Notes: a model not told the origin generated them from the letters alone. 64,000 bases of DNA from Saprospiraceae bacterium (GCA_016711125.1 JADJTQ010000012.1:620001-684000); one strand, 5' to 3'. Numbered from the stretch's first letter, positions 9,863 through 18,546 are shown. Translations and numbers: made by a program.

Positions 9863-9898
9863 AAACGCCAGGTTTCACAGCTTGGCGTTTTATTTTTT
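9863..9898 (+). terminator. Rho-independent terminator after toxin-immunity pair
   Basis: An 8-base stem, AAACGCCA (9863-9870) with TGGCGTTT (9883-9890), has a 12-base loop and is followed by TATTTTTTC. It directly follows the immunity stop codon. Confidence 0.8.
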
Positions 9899-10220
9899 CA
9901 TCGTCGCCACCCCAAGTGAGATCTTGTGGGAAGGTCAATACTATCCGTTTGGTCTCGCCCACAAAGGCGCCTTTATATGAGTGAGCGATTCTGCACCTGA
10001 AAGGAGCAGCTGAAGGTCTGGTAGACCTTCAAGCGAAGGAACCGCGTGAGCGGATGGGTGGCCCCCGATAAAGAGGTCAACTATAAGTATAACGCTTTGC
10101 ACGCCCGAGGTTTTTAACGAAGACGGGGTATCGAAGTAGCTTCGGATCTGGGATTAAATTAAACTTGGTCGGAGTTGTCAGAGCGCAGACCCAACCTGGG
10201 AGGCTGTTGAAATACTCACC
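9899..10220 (+). pseudogene. Displaced RHS tip relic
   Basis: The first 74 bases repeat 8307-8380 of the intact RHS gene. After that the relic can still be followed against the parent (GATAAAGAGGTCAACTATAA, then TCGGATCTGGGATTAAAT) but it carries two short insertions, about 9973-10051 and about 10096-10127, plus substitutions. The alignment ends near 10170-10200. No long frame is open. This is the pattern of an old, silent tip left behind downstream of the active toxin-immunity pair, as in other RHS loci. Confidence 0.75.
9973..10051. repeat. Short palindromic insertion in RHS relic
   Basis: About 79 bases are inserted relative to the intact RHS core. The insert holds a perfect 9-base hairpin (TGAAGGTCT / AGACCTTCA, 10011-10031, loop of 3). 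The 7-mer GTGAGCG occurs at 9981-9987 and again at 10046-10052, on both sides of the hairpin. It resembles a small palindromic element, but origin and mobility are unknown. Confidence 0.4.
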
Positions 10221-10434
10221 TCGCGCTAATCAGCTTTTTATATTTTTAATCTGTCTTGTGGTAAGGTAAAAGCCCACAAGATGCTTTAGAAATATAACTC
10301 CTGACAAACTTACGAGTTACATACCAAAGGTGACCTAATACTCAAGAAATATCGGGATATAAAGACGTTGGTGGTCATTGTAAAAAGACACAGCAAACCA
10401 GCAACAAACAGACAACTAATAGAAATTAGAAAAT
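10221..10434. other. Non-coding left edge of the cassette island
   Basis: No gene. It contains a hairpin with 8-base arms (TCTTGTGG 10254-10261, CCACAAGA 10274-10281) and, at about 10362, ACGTTGGTGGTCAT, which recurs at 16301-16314 on the far side of the island. The shared boundary word suggests both places are equivalent junctions. Confidence 0.5.
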
Positions 10435-11055
10435 ATGAACAAAATAATCTTTGACAGCGGAATATCTCTTGACGGATTTTTCGCAGGCGACAACAGAAGT
10501 CCTCAAAATCCTATGGGTGGTGTTTCAGGACAAATTCATTCTTGGATGTTTAATCAAAAGCATTTTGGGAGTATTTAGGAATTGAATGTGGCAAAGAAGA
10601 TGGTGCTGACGGAAAACATATTAGAGATACCATCGCAAGAACAGGTGCATTCATTATGGGCAAACGTATGTTTGAAGAAGGTGAAGCCAGTTGGTCAAAT
10701 GACCTTTACAAGGCAGACGTTTATGTGTTAACACACGAGAAAAGGGAACCTTGGGTGCAAGAAGGGACTACAACATTTTACTTCATAAATGATGGTATAG
10801 AAAGTGCTTTGGAAAAAGCAAAACAATCAGCAAAAGGAAAGGACATAAGAATACAAGGCGGAGCAAACACCATTCAGCAATTTTTAAACGCAGGAGTTGT
10901 GGACGAGTTTTTTATTCACATTGCACCCGTTTTTTTTGGGAAATGGTATCCGACTATTTGACGGAATTGACAAAGACAAATATAATATTCAAGCTGTTGA
11001 AGTAATACCTTCAGACTTGACTACACATTTGAGATATATGCTAACGAAAAAATAA
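10435..11055 (+). CDS. RibD-type dihydrofolate reductase-like protein (two single-base shifts)
   Basis: The start MNKIIFDSGISLDGFFAGDN is typical of RibD C-terminal/DHFR-like proteins. The middle shows the family blocks DTIARTGAFIMGKRMFE and IRIQGGANTIQQFLNAGVVDEFFIHIAPV, and the end reads LFDGIDKDKYN and HLRYMLTKK. The frame shifts twice: at the A run 10556-10559 (one A seems missing) and at 10941-10943 (one A seems extra). Correcting both gives about 206 residues, the normal length. The enzyme should be a small NADPH-dependent reductase; its substrate is not known. It ends three bases before arr, so the two are probably co-transcribed within one cassette. Confidence 0.8.
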
Positions 11056-11058
11056 AAA

Positions 11059-11505
11059 ATGAACACTAGCAAAATAAATCATAAAGTAAACGGACAAGGA
11101 GCAACACCTTTCGCACAGACCTATTTTCACGGGACAAAAGCTGACCTTAAAGTTGGTGACCTAATTCAAGTTGGTTACAACTCAAATTATGGACAACAGA
11201 AAAACGCCAAATACATTTTCTTGACTGCAACTTTAGACGCTGCAATTTGGGGTGCTGAACTTGCTTTTGGTGACGGACAAGAAAGAATTTATTTGGTTGA
11301 ACCAATGGGTGAAATAGAAAATGACCCCGATTTGACCGATAAAAAATTCCCAGGTAATCCGACACAATCTTTTCGTTCGACAGAGCCTTTTAAAGTTGTT
11401 GGAGAAGTTACAGCTTGGCAGGGACATTCAGCCGAGCAAGTAAAGACAATGAAAGACCATCTTGAAAAATTGAAAGAGCAAGGTATTAACTCACTAAACG
11501 ACTAA
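11059..11505 (+). CDS. arr: NAD(+)-rifampin ADP-ribosyltransferase
   Basis: A 148-residue protein that matches the Arr family over its whole length: FAQTYFHGTKADLKVGDLI, SNYGQQKNAKYIFLTATLD, AIWGAELAFG, ERIYLVEP, FPGNPTQSFRSTEPFKVVGE. Arr enzymes transfer ADP-ribose from NAD to rifamycins and inactivate them; His and Tyr residues in the N-terminal TYFHGT motif line the NAD site. The protein is cytoplasmic. arr is well known both on chromosomes and as a mobile gene cassette. Here it is followed directly by a palindromic repeat, which fits a cassette origin. Resistance itself is inferred from the family. Confidence 0.95.
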   Translation: MNTSKINHKVNGQGATPFAQTYFHGTKADLKVGDLIQVGYNSNYGQQKNAKYIFLTATLDAAIWGAELAFGDGQERIYLVEPMGEIENDPDLTDKKFPGNPTQSFRSTEPFKVVGEVTAWQGHSAEQVKTMKDHLEKLKEQGINSLND

Positions 11506-11548
11506 AATAATGATTAGTGTAACATTGACTAAGAAGAACAACGACCCG

Positions 11549-11734
11549 CTAACAGCGGTTTGGCGTAATGGCGGGTTCAGTGCTTCGTATGACAGTTTTG
11601 TGATAGGTTCAAGTGCAGTTCTTCGATTGAACTTTTGTGCTAAAAATCCGCCACTACGCCAAGCCACAAAACGTTCGAGTCAATCCTCCCTTCGGTCGGC
11701 TTGGCTCAAACGTGTCGGGGACAAGCCCCTTATT
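11549..11734. repeat. Composite palindromic repeat 1 (attC-like)
   Basis: Outer arms TTGGCGTAATGGCGG (11560-11574) and CCGCCACTACGCCAA (11648-11662) are complementary at 14 of 15 positions. Between them is a block shared with repeat 2 (GTGCTTCGTATGACAGTTTT, within 11578-11602). The right arm is followed by a 64-base constant block (11671-11734) that also occurs at 14876-14939 and 16133-16195. The constant block has its own imperfect inverted ends, GTTCGAG and CTCAAAC. AAC-type left and GTT-type right borders recall integron attC sites, but the strict core consensus is not met. Confidence 0.6.
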
Positions 11735-11783
11735 GGCGGTCATGCTATGACGACACTTCAGAATTGAAATAACAGTGACATGT

Positions 11784-12329
11784 ATGAAACGACAAATTAA
11801 ATTTCTGGCGGCAATATTAATTGCAAGTTTTGTGCTTTTGACAGCTTGCAATTATGCAAACAAGCCAGACAACTCAACAAACAAACAGCAAACAACAATG
11901 GACAGTCTAAATCAAGAAATTGAGGCCAACAAACAACTCGCCCGACTTTGGATTTTGGACGGGTGGAACAACAACCGAAACAATGAAGTGGTTGACCAAG
12001 TGTTTGCCCAAGACTGGGTGGACGGCAATCCTACTTTTCCTGACCAACCTAAAGGAATTGAAGGGGCAATGTATTTTGTAGAGCAGTATCGAAATGCTTT
12101 GCCCGACATTCAATTTAAAATTACTCATCTTATTGCCGACACAGACTATGTAACATTTCGTTTTGAGGCACAAGCAACACACAAAGGAACTTTGATGGGT
12201 ATTCCTGCGACAGGGAAGAGAGTTACCGTAACTGGAATTGTCGTGCATAAAGTTGAGAACGGACGCTTTGTGAAATCATGGAATGAAGTGGACTTACTCG
12301 GACTGAAAATGCAACTTGAAAACAAATGA
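11784..12329 (+). CDS. SnoaL-like lipoprotein (ester cyclase-type fold)
   Basis: About 181 residues from the ATG at 11784; a GTG nine bases upstream is less likely because the ATG places the charged MKRQIKF directly before the signal sequence. The signal ends in a lipobox (LLTAC), so the protein should be a lipoprotein. The mature part matches SnoaL-like polyketide cyclase/ester cyclase proteins: LDGWNNNRNNEVVDQVF, AQDWVDGNP, FVEQYRNALPDIQFKI and GRFVKSWNEVDLLGL. The fold is an alpha+beta barrel related to NTF2; the substrate is unknown. It follows composite repeat 1 and is followed by another hairpin, so it looks like the cargo of a separate cassette. Confidence 0.8.
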   Translation: MKRQIKFLAAILIASFVLLTACNYANKPDNSTNKQQTTMDSLNQEIEANKQLARLWILDGWNNNRNNEVVDQVFAQDWVDGNPTFPDQPKGIEGAMYFVEQYRNALPDIQFKITHLIADTDYVTFRFEAQATHKGTLMGIPATGKRVTVTGIVVHKVENGRFVKSWNEVDLLGLKMQLENK

Positions 12330-12604
12330 CAAAAGTAAGTAATGCACGAACCGCTAATAAGTAAGGATTCAAGCGGTCCGTAGGACCCAGTTTGAATCCT
12401 GTGTTGAACTGGATCGCTCGCTATCACTAGGCTAATTCCAAATTATATTTCGTGGATTTTCTAGTAGGCTACTAGATTAGAAATGGTTTTCTGATGGCCT
12501 TGCATTCTTTTGAACGAACTTGCTATTAATAAAGAGCGTGGAATTACGAAAGGATACCTTCTTGTCATTGACTTTTGAAGTTCTGGGCAATATGATGTCA
12601 GGTC
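12330..12604. other. Non-coding spacer with hairpin after SnoaL-like gene
   Basis: No gene. The main feature is an interrupted palindrome at 12364-12400: outer arms AGGATTCAA / TTGAATCCT and inner arms GGTCC / GGACC. It could be a terminator without a T run or another cassette-border structure. Confidence 0.5.
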
Positions 12605-12622
12605 TAAGCATGCTTAAACAAA

Positions 12623-13820
12623 TTAGATTATGAATAATGGGTGCCTCGGATTAATTAATTGAGGAGGGCCTCTCTTAGGTATTTCTCCCATGAGTTTTAA
12701 CGTGGGCTTTTTACAGTTGGGGCAGAGAGTGACATCCAGACCTTTTGTTGCCAGAGAACCTCCCAATCCAATTTTAGGATACTGGCATTTTTGGATTCCG
12801 GGAAAACGATTGCCTTGTACTTGCTGGAAAGAATGCCATAGTGTCTAATTTTGGTAAATCCTCTTGGCAACAGATGTAGCGAAAAATCTACGGACGAATT
12901 CTTGAGGATGAAGCGCCATAGATTTTGACCTCCCACCGTGTTTATAATCCTTGTACTGAAAGATGATTTTATCAGATGATATAGCCTTAATCCTATAATT
13001 ACTAATGGCTGCTTTATGTGAGTATCTCGCCAAATATTCAATGACACCTTTTGGTCCGGCAAAGCTTGACTTGGTAAATACCACCCATTTAAGGCGATAT
13101 AGTTTAGAGATAAATTCGGGTGGAATGACCAACCCCTGCAGGTCCATGTTGGCTTTGAATTGAGCCATCAATTTGCCACGAAACAAGATGCTCATGGCTT
13201 TGACAGGAAACAAAAACTTGCCATTTCCTTGAGCATCTTTCCATTTATTTTTTGCAGTAAGACCTCCTCCTGGCACAATGCAGTGGACGTGAGGGTGCAA
13301 GCTTAGGTTTTGCCCCAAGTATGAAGAACCATGGTGACACCAATTTGTGCTCCCAGGTATTTTGGATTCCACGCGAAACTATCCAGCGTTTGCCGGCACA
13401 CTGGAATAGGATGGAATACATTTGCCGCGGGTATGCAAGACAAAATTGATTTAATTCAGCAGGGATGGTAAATACGGCATGGTAGTATCTGGTATTAATT
13501 AATGAAGCTTGCCTTGCCAAGATCCACTTTTCTTTTTGTGTGTTTTGGCAGGTAGGGCAGTGTCGATTGCGACAGCTGTTGTATCGCTTATGGACATGAC
13601 CACAATGGCTACATTGGTATAGATATCCACCAAGGGCCGGCGTACGGCATTTTCTAATGGCATCCAGAATTCGAATCTGATAAGAATTAAAGTGTGTATC
13701 CGATTGAATCTGAGACCACTGCTGATTAATAATGTCTGCTACCGTATGTGTGCTAGCCTTGTAGGCCTTCGTAGAGCCTGTCAAAAGGACTAAATCGGTC
13801 CGTTTTCGAGATCCTGGCAA
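12623..13820 (-). CDS. IS91-family HUH transposase (four single-base shifts)
   Basis: Parts in order on the minus strand: HTVADIINQQWSQIQ and CRTPALGGYLYQCSHCGHVH with YNSCRNRHCPTCQ (N-terminal zinc-binding domain); LHPHVHCIVPGGGL (HUH metal-binding motif); YLARYSHKAAISNYRI (Tyr motif region); HLLPRGFTKIRHYGIL; and a C-terminal CPNCKKPTLKLMGEIP. They lie in different frames. Each switch is explained by one base in a homopolymer: an A run near 13390, a G run near 13314, a T run near 12884 and an A run near 12740. Corrected, the protein is nearly full length at about 390-400 residues. The start is uncertain because the frame overlaps the recombinase end by about 70 bases; translational coupling is possible. 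Confidence 0.8.
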
Positions 13821-14656
13821 CGTGAAGGTAAACCATCGTGGTGGTCAAATGAGCATGCCCAAGTAGCGATTTGACCGTATCAATGTCCATCCCAAATTCC
13901 AATAAGTGAGTTGCATAGCTATGTCGCAACGTATGCACGCACGCATCCTTCTGAATGCCACTTGTTTTTAGTGCTTCCTTCATTGCCCACTGCACACCTC
14001 TGGCGGACAAGGGACTTGTCATATCTTTACCATTGAATACATAGTTCTTAGGATGGTAAGCTTTGTAATATTTTTTCAGTCCTTTTGCCATCAACGGACT
14101 AAGAGGAACGTATCGTTCCTTTCGATACTTGGTTTTACGAATGTGGATTTGCATTCGGTCAAAATCAACGTCCCTCTGTTGCAGGTTCCGAACCTCTTTC
14201 TGCCTTAATCCAGCAGAATAAATTAAGCAAAGAAGAATCCGATGCTTCAGCATTTTACCCGACTTAAATAGTTGACGACATTCCTTCATACTCAATACCA
14301 CGGGCAAAGGAGCGTCTCGTTTCAGACTCGGCAATCTGATGGCCTTGTCTTCTCTATCGTAAATCCTGAAGAGTAGTCTTAATCCGTAAACAGTGTGCTT
14401 AAAATAGCTCTTAGAGGGGCTGATCATTCTTAGCCAGATTAAATAAGTATCCATTGATCTGTTCTTCTTCCAACTCAATGGCTACTAGATTGAAGTGTAA
14501 ACTGATCTGAGCAATACAGCGTCCATAATTGGTCAAGGTAGATTCAGATAATCCACCTAATACCACTTTTTGCTCTAACTTTGCATACATGGTTGAAAAT
14601 CCTTCAACCTCGACTTTTGCCCTATCAATGATAGTGGCTCTTGTTCTTTTTTCCAT
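13753..14656 (-). CDS. Tyrosine recombinase of the IS91-like element (one shift)
   Basis: Start MEKRTRATIIDRAKVEVEGF at 14656. The N-terminal SAM-like domain (GLSESTLTNYGRCIAQISLH) and the catalytic domain lie in two frames that join at about 14425, where NDQPL should continue as SKSYFKHTVYGLRLLFR. The catalytic domain has the expected residues: Arg in YSAGLRQKEV, the HTLRHSYATHLLE box, LLGHAHLTTTMVYLHV with His and the nucleophile Tyr. The corrected length is about 300 residues. Such recombinases accompany IS91 transposases in Bacteroidota; their part in movement is unclear. It is not IntI: the extra IntI-specific patch is not evident. It could nevertheless act on other sites. Confidence 0.82.
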
Positions 14657-14699
14657 AACTCAGAAAATTTTTGTGGTTATTAATTCTTCCGAGTTATGG
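14653..14699. repeat. Inverted repeat at recombinase start
   Basis: CCATAACTC (14653-14661) and GAGTTATGG (14691-14699) form a perfect 9-base inverted pair with a 29-base AT-rich loop. One arm contains the recombinase start codon. It may be an element end, an autoregulatory operator or a translation-blocking hairpin. Confidence 0.5.
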
Positions 14700-14757
14700 A
14701 TTTTATTTGTTAGATTCAAGTCAGGAGACCATCGCCGATAGGCGATTTAGTTCAACA

Positions 14758-14975
14758 CGGGCTACGCGACAATGCGGGGTGCAGTGCTTCGTATGACAGT
14801 TTTGTGTCCCGCACCTGCGGGATGCTTCGTATTAAAGTTCGGTGGTAATAATCCCGCACTGCATGTAGCCCGGGAACGTTCGAGTCAATCCTCCCTTCGG
14901 TCGGCTTGGCTCAAACGTGTCGGGGACAAGCCCCTTATTCGTGATCGTCACCTTCGGTCAGACAACCACGAACAA
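14758..14975. repeat. Composite palindromic repeat 2 (attC-like)
   Basis: Outer arms at 14758-14778 (CGGGCTACGCGACAATGCGGG) and 14853-14872 are largely complementary but differ in sequence from those of repeat 1. The core block GTGCTTCGTATGACAGTTTT is shared with repeat 1 (14782-14806). The 64-base constant block follows at 14876-14939. Then comes a second hairpin, CCCTTATTCGTG with CACGAACAAGGG (11 of 12 paired, about 14932-14979). Confidence 0.6.
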
Positions 14976-15067
14976 GGGATATGATGTGTGTAATGAAAAA
15001 ACTCAGTGTCAAACGAAGGTTTTTCCTTTTAAAGGAGTCTAAGTATTAGAACAACATTAATAGAAAA

Positions 15068-16003
15068 ATGAAAAAAATATCTCTTTTACTACTTGTCACT
15101 ATCATTTGCTCTTGCAAATCAAATCGAAAAACGGATGAAAGTGTAAAAACAATACAGGTCAACAAAGAATACTTTATTACTGAAAATATTATTGGAAAGA
15201 TTGCTGAAGAAAGAGTTGACCTAAACGGAGTTGGGACCTTGTGCTATGTAATCAAAACACATTCACAAGCCACAGAGCACCAAATGGGACCTTGGTGTCC
15301 AAGACACATAGAAGATGGAATGGAAAAAGCAGGGATTTGGTTTAAGGATGACAAAGTTTATGATGTTTCAGGACACTTTATAGCAAACCTTGACGAGTTT
15401 TATAGTGATGATAAGTGGAAATTATATAGAGAAGATGGTTCAATAAAAGTTACAGATACAAAAGACGGTTGTTTGAGTGCAGCAAAACCAGATGTTGATG
15501 AAGAATACCAAAACTATTGCGTTGAGTGCTTACCCGAATATTTTAAAGACCAAGTAACTACTTTTGTAATTCCTGTAAATCCTCAATATCAAAATCCTTC
15601 TGAACGACTTGGACGAGGTGGAATTGGAATTGCTTTTAACGGAGTGAAATTTGACCCACCAGCACCAACTCACGCAATTTTAGCAGCTCATACTATTGCA
15701 CCTTTAGATGACCACGGAGGACACGTAAATCCTCACGGAGGTTATCATTATCACGCAGTTACTGGCTCAACGAAAGAAATTGAACAAACTGATAACCATT
15801 CACCAATGATTGGTTACGCGATTGATGGATTTGGAATTTATGGATTATTAGATAAATCAGGAACTGAACCGACTGATTTGGACGAATGTGGAGGACACTC
15901 TGATGAATTAAGAGGTTACCATTATCACGCAGGAAAACCAGGAGAAAACCAAATCATAAAATGTTTAAAAGGAGTTCCAGGCTATACCGAGGTTGCGGAA
16001 TAA
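15068..16003 (+). CDS. YHYH-domain lipoprotein
   Basis: A 311-residue protein. The signal sequence MKKISLLLLVTIICSC ends in a lipobox Cys near residue 16, so it is probably a lipoprotein. The C-terminal half is a YHYH domain: GGIGIAFNGVKFDPPAP, then HVNPHGGYHYHA (about 220-232), then IGYAIDGFGIYGLL and LRGYHYHAGKPG (about 280-292). The paired GYHYHA motifs suggest metal binding. Function is unknown for the family. The N-terminal part (30-170) contains several Cys and no known motif. It sits alone between composite repeats 2 and 3, so it appears to be a one-gene cassette. Confidence 0.85.
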   Translation: MKKISLLLLVTIICSCKSNRKTDESVKTIQVNKEYFITENIIGKIAEERVDLNGVGTLCYVIKTHSQATEHQMGPWCPRHIEDGMEKAGIWFKDDKVYDVSGHFIANLDEFYSDDKWKLYREDGSIKVTDTKDGCLSAAKPDVDEEYQNYCVECLPEYFKDQVTTFVIPVNPQYQNPSERLGRGGIGIAFNGVKFDPPAPTHAILAAHTIAPLDDHGGHVNPHGGYHYHAVTGSTKEIEQTDNHSPMIGYAIDGFGIYGLLDKSGTEPTDLDECGGHSDELRGYHYHAGKPGENQIIKCLKGVPGYTEVAE

Positions 16004-16018
16004 CACTACACACAACAA

Positions 16019-16308
16019 TGTATATAAAAAATAGGCGAAACAATAATAAAATCAAGGTTTATGGCTCGTATCAAACTTTGCGTTTAACCGAAAGTTTCGT
16101 GCTTCGAAGTCGCCTACTTTCCATATACTAACCGTTCGAGTCAATCCTCCCTTCGGTCGGCTTGGCTCAAACGTGTCGGGGACAAGCCCCTTATTCGTGA
16201 TCGTCACCTCCGGTCAGACAACCACACACAAGGGATTAGATGAAATCCGGAAAATCTTCGGCGCTTCGCGCCGGATTTCCGAACTTCACATATCCCCGAC
16301 ACGTTGGT
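16019..16308. repeat. Composite palindromic repeat 3 (attC-like, double)
   Basis: First unit: arms at 16019-16038 (TGTATATAAAAAATAGGCGA) and 16110-16128 are mostly complementary and again unlike the arms of the other copies. The constant block follows at 16133-16195. Second unit: AACGTGTCGGGGA (16170-16182) and TCCCCGACACGTT (16293-16305) form a perfect 13-base inverted pair, bounded by AAC on the left and GTT on the right, enclosing a GC-rich hairpin (CGGCGC-TTC-GCGCCG near 16259-16273). The right border continues GTTGGTGGTCAT, as at about 10364. Confidence 0.65.
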
Positions 16309-16584
16309 GGTCATAGACGAAAACTAATGTTGTCTAAATAAGCAACATTTATCTTTACCTAGAATGGAGGGCCAACCCATTCATCTTGTCCCGCTGCGAT
16401 TCTTCAGCATAGCCCCTAAATGTAACCAGGAACCTTTAAATTTAACCATTATGTGAAAATCCTTCGACTCTAGCGGCAGCAAGTCGTTGCTTCACAAATT
16501 CAGTTTACGAACGAAAGAAAGGGTCTTTGCAACCTGAACTTGATCAATTTGCTAAATTGTGGCTGTTGATCTATAAAACCCATT
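16309..16584. other. Spacer before acetoacetyl-CoA synthetase
   Basis: No gene or strong hairpin seen. The stretch is the right flank of the accessory island; no promoter of the TAnnTTTG type is obvious. Confidence 0.4.
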
Positions 16585-18541
16585 ATGAGCAATAAAATAC
16601 TTTGGGAACCAGATGTGGAGTCTATCAGGAATTCAAATCTGACAGGGTACCGAAAATGGTTAGAGAAGACCCGGGGAATTGTATTTGACGACTACGAAGC
16701 ACTCTGGTCCTGGTCTTGCGATAACCTGGAGGAATTCTGGAGAAGCCAGTGGGAGTATTTTGACATCATTCATGATGGTGAAGTTCTTGAAGTTATGGAT
16801 ACGGAGGAGATGCCTGGCACCCGATGGTTTACAGGTACCAGGCTTAACTATACGGAGCATCTGTTCCAGGCACGAGAACATAAATCCTCATGCGCTCATT
16901 TTTGCTCATGAAAATGGCAGCATTCAAAAAAATAAGCTGGAATGAACTGCGAAAAAGGTATCCGTTTTTCAACGTAAATTGATCGAACTAGGCGTAGGGG
17001 AAGGTGACCGAGTCGTAGCGGTAATGCCAAATATACCGGAGACAGTCGTCGTCTTTATGGCTGTCAATGCACTGGGAGCGATCTGGTCATGTTGTTCGCC
17101 GGATTTTGGACACGAGACCATCTTTGAACGTTTTTCACAAATAGAACCCAAACTATTGATCACAGTTGATGGATATTGGTACAATCAAAAACCTTTTGAC
17201 CGGGTCAGTGAAATCCAATGGTTGGTAAAGGAGATTACTTCCATCAAAAACACCGTCCTCCTACCCTATTTAAATCCGGACATTCAACTACCCGGAGTGT
17301 TGACGTGGCCCCAGGTTGATGAAATCACTGAAATTAAATTTAACCGGGTACCCTTTGACCATCCCATTTGGGTGTTATATTCCTCGGGCACTACCGGCAA
17401 GCCAAAAGCCATTACCCATTCACATGGAGGCATGTTGTTGGAGCATCAGAAATATCTCTCTTTTCATAATGATGTAAAACCCGGGGAAAATTTCTTTTGG
17501 TTTTCGACCACCGGACGGATGATGTGGAATTTTCTTCAATCGGCGATGTTGGTGGGTGCGACACCGGTCTTATATGATGGCACCCCGGCAAGTCCGGATC
17601 TTAAAGTATTATGGAAATTAAGCGCTGAATTGCCAATCCATCACTTTGGCACCAGTGCGCCCTATCTGACTGCCCTGATGAAAAGTGGCATCCGACCAAT
17701 TGATTTATTTGATTTATCGTCACTTAGATCGCTGGGATCAACCGGAGCACCATTACCACCCGAAGTATTTGACTGGATATACGAGGCCATTTCTGAGCAT
17801 GTCTGGCTTTGCTCCATGAGTGGGGGCACCGATGTCTGTACGGCCTTTGTAGGGGGTTGCGTAGAAAAACCGGTTTATGAAGGCCATATCCAATGCCGGG
17901 CTCTTGGTTGCGCTTTGAAGTCTTATGATGAAGCTGGAAATACAATGATTGGTGAATTGGGAGAAATGGTCATTGAAAAACCCATGCCCAGCATGCCCAT
18001 TTATTTTTGGAATGATGCAGCCAATGAACGCTATCTATCCAGTTATTTTGAGCAATTTCCTGGTAAATGGAGGCATGGTGACTTCATAAAAATATTTGAA
18101 GATGGCAGTTTGATTATTCAAGGACGGTCTGACGCTACCCTGAATAGAAAGGGCGTAAGAATCGGTACTGCTGAAATTTACAACGCATTAGATGATATAT
18201 CTGAGATAAAAGATAGTCTGATCATCAATATTGAGCAGGAAGATGGAAGCGATTATATGCCTCTATTTATCACGCTCAAAGATGAGCTATCTGATTTGGA
18301 AGAACTCGATCAAAAGATCCGGATGATCCTTAAAAAAAGATGCTCACCCAGACATGTTCCTGATCAGATCATGGTGGTACCAGACATCCCTTATACGCTA
18401 AGTGGGAAGAAAATGGAGGTGCCTGTAAAAAGGCTTTTTCTCAAGAATAAACCTTCGGTCAAATTGGATTTGGGCGCCATGAGAAATCCGGCAGCGATGA
18501 AATTTTTTATAAACTTAGCCAGTGACAGGAAATTAACATAG
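16585..18541 (+). CDS. Acetoacetyl-CoA synthetase (three single-base shifts)
   Basis: Activates acetoacetate to acetoacetyl-CoA with ATP. The N terminus LWEPDVESIRNSNLTGYRKW and GTRWFTGTRLNYTEHLF is specific for acetoacetate-CoA ligases. Later motifs of the adenylate-forming family: VLYSSGTTGKPKAITHSHGG, SLGSTGAPLPPEVFDW, MSGGTDVCTAFVGG, GRSDATLNRKGVRIGTAEIY and the catalytic-Lys end SGKKMEVPVKRLF. Three shifts fall between 16868 and 16956, two of them in A runs (16926-16932, 16952-16956). Reading across them restores NINPHALIFAHENGSIQ, ISWNELRKK and VFQRKLIELGVG, about 650 residues, the usual length. The next gene is convergent and starts its stop six bases away. It is probably involved in ketone-body or polyhydroxyalkanoate-related metabolism. 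Confidence 0.9.
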
Positions 18542-18546
18542 TACTA

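Larger units (their letters stand above)
12605..14700 (-). mobile_element. IS91-like element with tyrosine recombinase
   Basis: About 2.1 kb holding a minus-strand tyrosine recombinase followed by an overlapping HUH transposase of the IS91/IS801 type, a pairing seen in Bacteroidota IS91 elements. Candidate end structures are a perfect 12-base palindrome (TAAGCATGCTTA, 12605-12616) beyond the transposase stop and an inverted pair CCATAACTC (14653-14661) / GAGTTATGG (14691-14699) at the other side. IS91 elements move by rolling-circle replication and make no target duplication, so exact ends cannot be fixed from one copy. The element separates two palindrome-bounded cassettes. Confidence 0.75.

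Noticed and set aside
11549..16308. Calling the repeats true integron attC sites
   Set aside because: Arms and AAC/GTT borders fit, but right cores (GTTCGAG, GTTGGTG) do not match GTTRRRY and no IntI is present, so I keep the call at attC-like.
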